Origin: Silurus meridionalis
Taxonomy: Eukaryota > Chordata > Actinopteri > Siluriformes > Siluridae
Length of the DNA: 64,000 bases
Direction of reading: 5' to 3'
NCBI RefSeq assembly: GCF_014805685.1
Contig: NC_060900.1
Location: forward strand, 2,396,601-2,460,600
Shown: piece after piece, positions 47,970 through 59,169 of the stretch
Layout of the letters: each line of letters begins with the position of its first letter
Position numbering within the stretch: the stretch's first letter is position 1
Notes under the pieces: model-generated
Databases searched by the model: none
The model's input: the letters and a program-made list of their open reading frames with translations, nothing else
What the model was told of the DNA's origin: nothing
Program-made: the position numbers and the translations under genes

Positions 47970-48426
47970 TTTTTTTTCTTTTCCTGTTCATGAATTTACT
48001 TATTCTGACTTTAAATTCTGGCTTCCTATCAGCACACATTGTACATTTCATCACTTCTTACTTTTCATACTGCTAAATCAGCAAAAAAATATATAATTAC
48101 TTATGTTGATAATTTGATGTAGAAACACGTGCAAAATAAATATGTCTTCTATCATTCTATTATTCTATCGTTCTTATTTTTAAGGCCGATACAATTCTGA
48201 TCATCGTTGTTGAGTCCCTCTTTCCTTTTTTCACTTCCATTACCCTCCTCCCTCTATCACCAAACACAAACACACACACCCACACACACGCACAAATGCA
48301 CAATTAAAGCTCAGAAAGACTCCGTGCTCACATTGTGCTATAAATAGCCCGAGCCATTCAGCCGGAGTCTGGAGTCGACCCCTGCACACCTCCGTCATAT
48401 TCTTCTCGATGAATTCCAGCACACAT

Positions 48427-48460
<34 letters not shown>

Positions 48461-48496
48461 TTTGTCTCTCTACCTTCTTATCTTCCTCTCTCTCTC

Positions 48497-48527
<31 letters not shown>

Positions 48528-49202
48528 CGCTCTCGCTCTCTCTCTCGCTCATTCTTTCTGTCTGTTCCTCTCCCTTTTCTTTTTTTTTCTTTTCCTGTTC
48601 ATGAATTTACTTATTCTGACTTTAAATTCTGGCTTCCTATCAGCACACATTGTACATTTCATCACTTCTTACTTTTCATACTGCTAAATCAGCAAAAATA
48701 TATAATTACTTATGTTGATAATTTGATGTAGAAACACGTGCAAAATAAATATGTCTTCTATCATTCTATTATTCTATCGTTCTTATTTTTAAGGCCGATA
48801 CAATTCTGATCATCGTTGTTGAGTCCTCTTTCCTTTTTCACTTCCATTACCCTCCTCCTCTATCACCAAACACAAACACACACACCACACACACGCACAA
48901 ATGCACAATTAAAGCTCAGAAAGACTCCGTGCTCACATTGTGCTATAAATAGCCCGAGCCATTCAGCCGGAGTCTGGAGTCGACCCCTGCACACCTCCGT
49001 CATATTCTTCTCGATGAATTCCAGCACACATGCACACACACACACACACACACACACAGAATTTGTCTCTCTACCTTCTTATCTTCCTCTCTCTCCCCTC
49101 TCTCTCTCCCCTCTCTCCCCTCTCTCTCTCTCGCTCTCGCTCTCTCTCTCTCTCGCTCATTCTTTCTGTCTGTTCCCTCTCCCTTTTCTTTTTTTTTCTT
49201 TT
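47970..49202. repeat. 610-bp tandem duplication
   Basis: Copy 1 (about 47970-48592) and copy 2 (about 48580-49202) match almost base for base, differing by small indels in simple repeats. Each holds tgaatttacttattctgac, a CTATAAATAG box (48338-48347 and 48943-48952), a (CA)n and a (CT)n. No protein family is recognised in either copy. Confidence 0.9.
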
Positions 49203-49354
49203 CACTATATTAAACCACTACAGCATCCTTTGCAATGCTTCTTAGCAACAGTCTCCAGGGCTACAAAATGTCTCCCACACCCCCATCCCTGTTATCCCTT
49301 TTGCTGTTATTGCGATCTTAACTTCTTTATTACTTTCTTCCTGTTGCTTTGTTT

Positions 49355-49357
<3 letters not shown>

Positions 49358-49410
<53 letters not shown>
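49358..49410. repeat. (CT)n microsatellite
   Basis: About 26 uninterrupted CT units. Confidence 0.9.
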
Positions 49411-49414
<4 letters not shown>

Positions 49415-49449
49415 AGTGTTCGGCTTGATTGAATTCACTCTGATTCAAT

Positions 49450-49640
49450 TTGATTCACATTCATTCATCTCCAGTAAGAGCTTTATCCACGGAAAACTGG
49501 GTCCATGGCAATCGTTCACATTTGGGGGCAATTCGGAGTTGTCTGTCCAATACGTTTTGGGATGTAAGGAGAAAACCAGAGAACCCTGAATAAGCCCTGA
49601 CGTGAAGTGACCATGCGAAACTCTATTCAAACTCAAAACT
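49450..49640 (+). repeat. Degraded dispersed fish repeat
   Basis: cattcattcatctccagtaa, the ggcaattcggagttg block and gaaaaccagagaaccc resemble a common teleost interspersed repeat; the class is not determined. From 49640 to 50270 the sequence is AT-rich with no gene. Confidence 0.5.
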
Positions 49641-50269
49641 CAAACTCGTGATCATATTAGAGACATGCCTTTACTAAAAAACATAAATTATTTAAACAAT
49701 GATTATAATATACAAGCATTTATATACAAAATTACATTTGTATAACCACAATATGGATAAATATGTATTTCACGTTATTATATATTCATATGATAACGAT
49801 ATAAAGATATAGAAATAAAAAATATAAAAGAAAAACAAGTAAAATAATCAGACTTTTAATTGAGTATATTTTCTCTAAAGACTTTCATGTAAATTTTTTA
49901 TAATTTGTTACATATCACTAAATAATAATACTAAATAATTTATAAATATAAATCTTTAATGTTTTAATGTAATAATTTTAATTCGTGGTTTTTCTTAACA
50001 TTTTATAAATATTGTGATTTTTATTGTCTATTATAAATGTATTATTTTCTCATTTATTATTATAATTACTTGTGAGTATTTAGATATAATTTATTAAATA
50101 GTTATATTCATTATAAATAAAATTTTTATTTCACATTTCCCAATCACACTAATTCACCCATTCTTCTTTTTCACCTTTACCAAGGACAAACATTCAATCA
50201 CCCTGATCAGATCCTGATCCACTGGTTCGAGGACGTTTTCTGTAAGAGTTTAAAGTTCAAAGTTCAACT

Positions 50270-50605
50270 TTGGGGATTTTTACCATATGCCTTAAATGTG
50301 AATGTATAAGACGTCTTTGGATGCAGAAGAATGAAGTATTTCCTTAAATTAAACTAGAAGACCCAAATCTGATGCCCCTGAGCACAAAGCCGGCTTGGAT
50401 TGGAGTGGAAGATCTTCTGCTATAGAGCTCTGACCTCAACCCTATTGAACACCTTTACCTTGAATGCACCCCAGGCTTCTACACCTCTCCTAAAACCCTC
50501 GTCTCTGAATAAGTCCAAAATAATAAGTCCTCCACAAGCGAAGATACACATCAAAAATATAGTGGAACATCTTCCCAGAAGAATGGAGGTTATTATTATA
50601 ACTCC
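50270..50605 (+). mobile_element. Tc1-derived MITE fragment
   Basis: Carries a remnant of the transposase motif region (ctcaaccctattgaacacc) and the right-hand block agtggaacatcttcccagaa. Both ends are lost. From 50605 to 52480 I see no gene or recognised repeat apart from short low-complexity runs. Confidence 0.6.
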
Positions 50606-52479
50606 TGCACATGATAGCTGCCTTTTATTTTATTTTGTTAGCTTGATTACCTAAAAAGATTAGAAAGATTACGGCTCATTAGTCAATGTTATGCCTTTGA
50701 AATCTCACAATAACAACTTAACACGAATAACTTACAAAAAAACATCCAGCGTATTTTCTCCAAAAGCTGTTTTTTATTTTCCGTATCATTCACACTAGAC
50801 AAGGAGGTGCCATTATTTTAGCTTGAAGTGCCTCTTAAACTACCCATCTGGTCACCGTGGAAACTATTTATCCACTTTTATGTGCTGTTGTTTGTGTATG
50901 TGTGTGTGTGCTTGTGCATTATTAAGCAAAGCGTCTCCACTGATGCACTTACAATGAATAGAAAAAAAGCGTATGATATGATTGTATTTTATTTCATCGC
51001 ATTTCGCTGATCTTCGCTAACTTTTAGCTCCCGTGCTAATCTAATGAAGGAAAAAAATAAGATGTGCCTTAGGAATGAGTTTATGAATGTACATTTTATA
51101 TTTAACCGCCTCTAAAATCAGCTCTTGTGTTCGGCTTAGAAACTATTAATCTCAGTAAATATTTATATTTTTCCCAGTTGTCAGCTACATATTGTACCGT
51201 CATACTGTCGACAATTTTATTACGTTTAAAGAAGAAGTAGGAAGCTGCTTGCTCACACTACAGGTAAAAAGAAATCCAAAAAAACATTGTACTTTGTACA
51301 TCAAATGTATTTAATTCCACACTATGCACCATTTCTCTGCTGGGCCTCAATGAAACCTGCCTTTTATAAAAATGTATTATTTTGTCTATGCTGATAATGA
51401 TAATTAGACATCGGTGAAAGCTGTCCATTTGCATTTAATAAATTTTTAGATGGACATTTAATAATTTAATAATTTATTACTAATTTATTTAATATTGATT
51501 ATTTGAAATAGATACTAATGCATTCTGCAGAATTTTGTCCTTTGTATTTCAGGTGATATACAACATACAAGACTCATCTATCTGCGTTAACATCGATGTC
51601 TCTTCACCTCGTGAATGACAGCTGGTTTATTAGAGTGAAGCATGGAGCTGTGGACAATAGTAATGATTAGAAACCTCTTCCATCATCCCTTCATAAGGCA
51701 AATCACTGGGGAAGCCACTGGAAAATCCAAAGCACTTACATTGAAGATTATTTCAGTTTTGTGTTTTTATAAAAAAAAAAAAAAAAAAAAACTCATTCCA
51801 TTTGCGGTCTTGGGCAAAATTGACAACCGATAAAGACTCCCCAGGTTATTGTAAAGTCAATAAGTCCATTTGGAGACACTGATAAAGAAAACCCATGGGA
51901 TTTAGCCGAGCGCATTTGTCTTAGGAACTGGCGTTTTTTTCTGTCTAAACGCCATAAGACCAAAACCAATTTAAAAACCTGCATGTATTTTTATTATTTT
52001 TGTGTTGCCCTGTATCATTTCTTTAAATAAACCACTGAATGTACGTTTCAAGCCAAACCGTTGCACCAAAAATCATGCTAATATTTGGTCCACATTTCAC
52101 CTTAATCAACTGCTGGACAAAACAATAGCCAGATGGATGGATAATTGGATAGATGGGTGGATAGAAAGATAACCTATTGTGGCTTGTTTGTCCAGTGTAG
52201 TATATATGCAGGTCACATTAAATATTTAAGAGTTTATTTTCATATGTACAGAAACCAGGCTGCTCCACCAGCACAAGGACAAAAGGGGGAAAAAGACATA
52301 AAGGGTTTTAAATTACACATTTACCAAACTGCAGTAGGAAAAACATGTACAGGTTTAGTCATTCAATACAAAAAGTGAAACTTGTATATTATATAGATTG
52401 ATCACACACAGAATGATATATTTCAAGTGTTAATTTTGGTGATTGTGGCTCACATTTAACAAAAACTAACCAATTCACA

Positions 52480-52640
52480 TCTCAAAAAATTAGAATACTT
52501 CATAAGACCAATCAAAAAAAAAAACATTTTGTGAATTGTTGGCCTTTTGGAAAGTATGTTTATTTACTGTATATGTACTCAATACTTGGTAGGGGCTCCT
52601 CTGGCTTTTAATTACTGCCTCAATTCATCCTTGAGCAAGA
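52480..52640 (+). repeat. Dispersed repeat fragment
   Basis: ctcaaaaaattagaatactt and gtactcaatacttggtaggg are typical of a widespread fish DNA-transposon family whose name I cannot fix. Confidence 0.4.
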
Positions 52641-52705
52641 CCCCAAACCCTCAACTGCTCAGTTGTACGTTGCTCTGTATATGGGTGTCTGCCAACTGCT
52701 GTAAA
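52615..52705 (+). mobile_element. SINE tail fragment
   Basis: The blocks cttgagcaagaccccaaacc, ctcaactgctcag and gtctgccaactgctgtaaat correspond to the 3' half of the tRNA-derived SINE. Confidence 0.45.
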
Positions 52706-53034
52706 TGATGGCAGTGTCGGTTTAAACAGCTTTTGTACTTGCTCTAAAAATAAAGCTATTAATACTAATACTCGTTCTTTAAGGATTCATTTTATACTTA
52801 ACCATAAAATAGAAATCAGGTGTGTTTCATCAGGGCTAATTATTATCAATAGTAACAAATCCATTGAGAAAGTTCAGGGTCCAGGGTTGTGGTGTTGAAG
52901 TAGAAGACTTTTCAAAAAGAATTCAGCAAAAATGAAGCCAGGCAGTTCCTTGGAAGTTCTCAAAATCGCCTTAACAGCAATATGTGCATGTGAGTGTCTA
53001 AGAAATAGCATGAAATTCACATATTCAATTCATT

Positions 53035-53290
53035 TCAATTCAATTCATTTTTATTTGTATAGCGCTTTTAACAATGAACATTGTCTCAAAGCAGCTTTAC
53101 ACAGATAATGTGGTGATTAAAAGTGAATATGTTCTTTATAAGTAAGTTTGTCCCTGATGAGTGAGCCGGTGGCGACTGTGGCAAGGAAAAACTCCCTGTT
53201 GATGGCATAAGGAAGAAACCTTGAGAGGCACCAGACTTAAGAGGGAACCTCATCCTCATCTGGGTTGCACCGAATGTCCATTTGTAGCAG
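53035..53290. repeat. Teleost interspersed repeat, orientation 1
   Basis: tttttatttgtatagcgctt, aaagcagctttacaca and aggaagaaaccttgagaggc mark a common fish repeat; the opposite orientation occurs at 54925-55655. From 53290 to 54920 no gene is recognised; a small GC-richer patch lies at 54020-54240. Confidence 0.6.
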
Positions 53291-54924
53291 ATATACGATG
53301 TTGCGCGGTACAGTGATGGTGATCAGAAATGAAAAGTAGTCCTGAGTCAATGTAGCAGACTGTTGACATTAACTACAGTGCAATCCATCCTCAAAGCGCC
53401 CGTTCTTACTCTGGAATTTAATGTAAGAAGACATATGTCTGCTTCATATGTGCAACTCTGTTCTTCTGACACATTTATAACTCTTAACAAATCAGCCCTC
53501 AGGAACAAAACATGTTCTCAACGCTGCTTCACGTGAGCTGATGCTAATCACACATTAATCACCTGTTTGAATCTACTGATTTAGCTCGGTACCACAAAAA
53601 TATATTTCATGCCTGACAGAAACACAAAATAATGTAAAGGTTAAAAGGTAAAAAGCACCACATGTTTGACATAAGGAGGAATCTGCTAGCGTTGAGAAAC
53701 TGATGGTTGTAGTGTAGCCAGCTAGCTAAATTGTAGCTAGCTAGTTCTACATTTCATCACCACACACCAGGAAACAAAACAGCTTGAAATGCCTTTTTTT
53801 TGCTGCAAGTTCAGTTTTCTCCTTTCATAAATTCAGGGACATTCCTTATTTATTATCTACACCTCCTAATTAGAAGACTAGCAGTCTAGCTGTTTAATTA
53901 TACAGAAAATAATGACTCGAACACACACCATCATGTGTATGAGAGCAAGACAAGTACAGGCAGGATTAGCAAGACAGTGACAGGTTATATTTAGAAACAA
54001 TATTCTGGTTGTGTTTTTTTTTCTTCTTGAGAGCTGCACCGGGAGGGTTTGTGCTTGCTGCGCTACAGGCAGTGAGGTCTCCCGAGTGGTGGAAAGAAAG
54101 TTTAATTGGAGACGGACATTGACATTCAGCTAGGAACCTGGGAAGGTATTCGCTTGGCTGAGAGGCAGCTATCTCGTTAGAGCTGACAGAAAGGGCATCG
54201 GGATGGCATGGGTGAGGAAATGCCATTCCTGAATGGTTTGTCATGGTCAGCACATGATTTTTATAAACGCATGATCATGCATGTCTTTTAAGAGTTCTTT
54301 CAGTCATCCGCTTGGAGAATCATAATTTGGATTAGCGTTCTAAAGGCACTTGATTAAAGGCTGTTTCAAGGCAAGATTCAATTAACAGAATAAATTAGAG
54401 TCTCTGCAGCAGTGTGAATATCCTAAAGTACTTTTTGGATTGTATTTAGAGACATGCTGCTTACTTTTGCCCATTTCTCCTGCTTCCAACACGTCAATTT
54501 CGAGAAGTGCTTACTTTCTTGCTACATAATACTGTATAACCCACCCCTCCCTGACATGTCTTAAGGTAAGAAGATAATCAACATTAATTTGATCTGTTAT
54601 GACTGATCTTTGTAACTTTAATTAATGTTATAATCAGCAAAACCTCCATATTTTTTTTATATGCACAAAAATCATATATAGTTCAATAAATGCAAATGCC
54701 TACATCATTAACGTCACTGATACTATAACACTATAACATCACACGTACTCCACATCATTCAATCTAGGAATGAAAAAAGTTTATTTCTGTCCCTTTCTTC
54801 TGGTTCATCCCAGTGCCCCTACGAGTTACTGAGCAAGTCAGGAACTTTGAGGATGCATCTAGGTGTCCATCACTGAACAGTACACCTCAACAATGATGGA
54901 ACTTTAATGAATGGACATTCGTTG

Positions 54925-55655
54925 TCCATTCATTAGATGATGCTGATGAGTTTCCTTTTGAGGCTGGTCCTTAAGGTTTCATTCTTATACCATCACAGGG
55001 AGTTTTACCTTGAACAGTCACCACTGGCTTGCTTGTCATGGAGAAATGTATAAGGAACAAACTTTGTGACAGAAGAGTAGCTGAAAGAGTGAAAGGGAAC
55101 GTTTATAGGACTGTGGTGAGACCTGAGATGTTGTATGGTTTAGAGACAGTGGCATTGAGTAAAAGACAGGAGGTGGAGCTGGAGGTAGCAGAGCTGAAGA
55201 TGATGAGATTTTCGTTGGGAGTGTCGACGATGGACAGGATTAGAAATGAGTTTATTAGAGGGACAGCGCATGTAGGACGTTTTGGAGACGAGGTGAGGGA
55301 GGCATGATTGAAATGTTTGGACATGTGCAAAGGAGGGACATGGGGTATATCAGTAGGAGAATGCTGAGGATGGAGCCACCAGGAATGAGGAAAAGAGGAA
55401 GACCAAGGAGGAGGTTTATGGATGTGGTGAAGGATGACATGCAAGTAGTTGGGTTGAAAGAGGCAGATGTAGAGGACAGAGTAGTATGGAGACAGATGAT
55501 CCTCTGTGGCGCCCCTAATGGTAGCAGCCGGAAGTAGAAGAAGTAGAAGGAACAAAATTGTAGGTGCTAAACTTCTACATATATTCTCTTTATATCTGTA
55601 AAGCTGCTTTTGGACAGTGTCTATTGTTAAAAAGCGCTGAATTAAATTAAATATT
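54925..55655. repeat. Same repeat in opposite orientation, split by a LINE
   Basis: Left half 54925-55034 (cttaaggtttcattcttata, accatcacagggag) and right half 55560-55655 (tctgtaaagctgctttt, tgtctattgttaaaaag) flank a LINE fragment. The LINE therefore landed in an existing repeat. Confidence 0.6.
55035..55552 (+). mobile_element. LINE 3' end, 5'-truncated
   Basis: Encodes only the C-terminal part: DRRVAERVKGNVYRTVVRPE, GLETVALSKRQEVELEVAEL, GHVQRRDMGYISRRMLRMEP and FMDVVKDDMQVVGLKEADV. It ends ctgtggcgcccctaatggta with a short gaagtagaag tail. Typical target-primed 5' truncation. Confidence 0.8.
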
Positions 55656-56599
55656 GCAGTGCAAATCTCGAAGATTAAAGACATGCCAATGAAACATTGA
55701 ATGGTATTACATTTATTGCATTTTTATTAAATCCACCAATATTGGGTTGGTCATTGTTTGTCATATGAGCGATTTGTATTAAGCTAACAAGAATCCATTT
55801 AAAAATGAATCAATGGAACAACCATTTTTTGCCTTAACCCAGCTGATACAGGGAATGACCTTCATTTAAAATTGAATGAGCTTCTGCTAACATCCTGACT
55901 CGCTGGAATGGTTTGAAAATGAATCAATGCACCGGATCGTTTCTCAAACTCACTTTTTTAATAGTCTTTTTTTTTCTTGTGGAAATGATCTTTACAAATA
56001 AAAGGCAAAACGCCAGTGTGAAAAGCATCGGGAAGGTGGAAATCACTTCCAATATTTTAAGCTAGGTCAAAATCCTTGTATTAGGTCTGTCCACTTGGCA
56101 GCCATCTTGTAAATACTCTTGGCAAGTTATGTTTGTCATTAAAGAACAGGATTCTGATTGAGACACGTGTTTTTGGACCTGAAATAGTAAATTATGTTGA
56201 AATCACATAACATAAACCTCTTTTCTTCATAACAGACGTATTACAGCCTCACGATTTTCCCAATATGTTTTTTTACTCATGAATGTTAGCTAGCTAGCTA
56301 ATTGACGCGCTAATTTGTATGCATGCGATTTTCAAGATGACTAGCAAACACCTCAGTGGTCCTCAAAGAAAGGTCTGATGAACATTTATATAATCACATG
56401 ATTTGGACGTGAAGGTTACATGAGTGAATTTCCACGCATAGTTTCATTCTTTGATTCTTTTTCTCCGTGATGTCACGTGTGTACAGGTTTTTTTCCGACC
56501 TGGAGGAGTTACCTGAACTTTTTATGCATTCATTGTTCTCTTTTTATATTCGTTTAATAGTTTGTAATTAAATGTCATGAGAAATTTTGAGGGGAAATG

Positions 56600-56855
56600 T
56601 TTTCTTTCTCCCTCTTTGTCTCTCTCTCTCCCTCTCTCTGTCTTTTACTTTCTCACATTCTCTCTTTTTGTCTATTTCTTCCTCTCTCTTTTCCTTTATC
56701 TGACTCTCTCTCTTTTGTCTTTTACTTTCTCACGTTCTCTCTTTTATCTCTCTTTTTCCTTTATCTGACACTCTCTCTTCCTCTCTGTCTCTCTCTTCCT
56801 CTCTCACATTCTCTCTTTTCTCTCTCTTCCTCTCTCTTTGCCCTTATCTGAGTCT

Positions 56856-56910
<55 letters not shown>

Positions 56911-57051
56911 TTCCTCTCTCACATTCTCTCTTTTCTCTCTTCCTCTCTTTTCCTTTATCTGACACTCTCTCTCTTCCTCTCTGTCTCTCTCTTCCTCTCT
57001 CACATTCTCTCTTTTCTCTCTCTTCCTCTCTCTTTGCCCTTATCTGAGTCT

Positions 57052-57096
<45 letters not shown>

Positions 57097-57397
57097 TCTT
57101 CCTCTCTCACATTCTCTCTTTTCTCTCTTCCTCTCTTTTCCTTTATCTGAGTCTCTCACTCTCTCTATCTCTCTCTCCTTCTCTCTCTGTCTTTTACTTT
57201 CCCACATTCTCTCTTTTGTCTATTTCTTCCTCTCTTTTCCTTTATCTGACTCTCTCTCTTGTCTTTTACTTTCTCACGTTCTCTCTTTTATCTCTCTTTT
57301 TCCTTTATCTGACACTCTCTCTTCCTCTCTGTCTCTCTCTTCCTCTCTCACATTCTCTCTTTTCTCTCTTCCTCTCTCTTTGCCCTTATCTGAGTCT

Positions 57398-57440
<43 letters not shown>

Positions 57441-57705
57441 TCTTCCTCTCTCTCTCTCTCACATTCTCTCTTTTCTCTCTCTTCCTCTCTTTTCCTTTAT
57501 CTGAGTCTCTCACTCTCTATCTCTCTCCTTCTCTCTCTGTCTTTTACTTTCCCACATTCTCTCTTTTGTCTCTCTCTTCCTCTTTCTTTTCCTTTATCTG
57601 ACTCTCTCTCTCTCTCTCTCTCTCTTGCTCTCTCTTCTTCTCTATGTCTTTTACTTTCTGACGTTCTCTCTTTTCTCTCTCTTCCTCTCTCTTTTCCTTT
57701 ATCTG

Positions 57706-57739
<34 letters not shown>

Positions 57740-58081
57740 TCTCTATGTCTTTAACTTCCTTACATTCTCTCTTTGTGTCTCTCTCTTTCTTTCTCTTTTC
57801 CTTTATTCTCTCTCCTCTTTTCTTCTTCTCTGCCTCTCTTTTTATTTCTCTCTCTATCCTTCTCTCTCTTTTTCCTTTATCTGAGTCTCTCACTCTCTCT
57901 ATCTCTCTCTCCTTCTCTCTCTGTCTTTTACTTTCCCACATTCTCTCTTTTGTCTCTCTCTTCCTCTTTCTTTTCCTTTATCTGACTCTCTCTCTCTCTC
58001 TTGCTCTCTCTTCTTCTCTATGTCTTTTACTTTCTGACGTTCTCTCTTTTCTCTCTCTTCCTCTCTCTTTTCCTTTATCTG

Positions 58082-58119
<38 letters not shown>

Positions 58120-58294
58120 TCTCTATGTCTTTAACTTCCTTACATTCTCTCTTTGTGTCTCTCTCTTTCTTTCTCTTTTCCTTTATTCTCTCTCCTCTTT
58201 TCTTCTTCTCTGCCTCTCTTTTTATTTCTCTCTCTATCCTTCTCTCTCTTTTCCTTTCTCTCTATATCCTCTCCTCTCTCTTTTCATCCTTTCT

Positions 58295-58338
<44 letters not shown>

Positions 58339-58350
58339 CCGTCTGTGTGT
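56600..58350 (+). repeat. 1.75-kb pyrimidine-rich tract with nested repeats
   Basis: Almost pure C/T on the plus strand. Blocks near 56760-57050 recur near 57300-57400, and 57640-57890 recurs 376 bp further on at 58017-58265 with very few differences. Long SLSLS-type frames are composition artefacts. From 55660 to 56590 no gene is recognised. Confidence 0.85.
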
Positions 58351-58354
58351 GTGC

Positions 58355-58407
<53 letters not shown>

Positions 58408-58429
58408 ACGGAAAACTCGACTCTGTGTA

Positions 58430-58501
58430 TCGTGGACTCGGCTAGGGGGAACTGTTCGTCCTGCTGCACCTGAGGAGTCGGATTTTACCACAGAAATGCA
58501 G
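58430..58501 (+). other. Candidate first exon of a plus-strand gene
   Basis: After the TC/GA arrays a unique segment ends in CACAGAAATGCAG followed by a good donor GTAAGCGG. A start codon plus one codon before a donor is a common first-exon form. The downstream exons are not in the window, so no product can be named. Confidence 0.3.
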
Positions 58502-58749
58502 GTAAGCGGATGTTTTTTCTTCTCAGAACCGAAACCGAACCAACTAACAGTGTTTTTTAACTCGTATTTAATATTTGTATGTTCAATATATTGTATTAAT
58601 TCACACAGTTTTATTGCTCCTTCTTCCGATCAGTCCGCGGTTACCGTTTCGACTCAACTGACGGTTACATCCGAGCAGTTTTTTTCCCTCATTTAAAATT
58701 TAACGGTCATTTTTTTTTCAAATAAATAAATAAAAACAACCCACAAGCT

Positions 58750-58880
58750 GCTGTAAAGTGTCCGCGCGCGACGAGCGTCATAATGGAGAGCGCGCGCGCG
58801 GCGCTGCAGCAGCCTTTCCAGCAGGGCTGTGCGACTGATTCCAGATGTGTCCCGGGATAATCTGGGAATCCTGATGGGAA
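58750..58880. promoter_or_regulatory. Small CpG-rich patch
   Basis: gcgcgcgacgagcgtc and gagagcgcgcgcgcgg within 60 bp form the densest CpG patch of this side of the window. It may mark a promoter; no motif fixes direction. From 58880 to 59160 nothing is recognised. Confidence 0.3.
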
Positions 58881-59169
58881 TTTCAAAAGATGGATCCGTC
58901 AATTGGCAACTAAAGCGACAAATGTGTCAACAAACGACTGTTTTTTTCCTCTCACACGGGTTTTCTTCCCTCATGAAGTACACAGAGTTTAAAGGAAGGT
59001 TTTGCTCAATGTGAAGAAAAATATTATTTTAATATTAATGTTAATTATTTTGTTAATAAAAGCTTTGAAATGCTTGATGTATGCTGATTCATTGTGACTA
59101 GCTTGTTTATTTCATATTTTCTACACTTTCTAAATATATGATTGTGTTACTGAGGAACCAAATCTGTTT

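Noticed and set aside
53966..54253. A 95-codon minus-strand frame in a GC-richer patch
   Set aside because: It ends in a poly-lysine run from a poly-T tract and shows no family features or splice sites.
57216..58696. Frames over 200 codons in the TC-rich region
   Set aside because: Pure low-complexity translation of CT repeats; no conserved residues.
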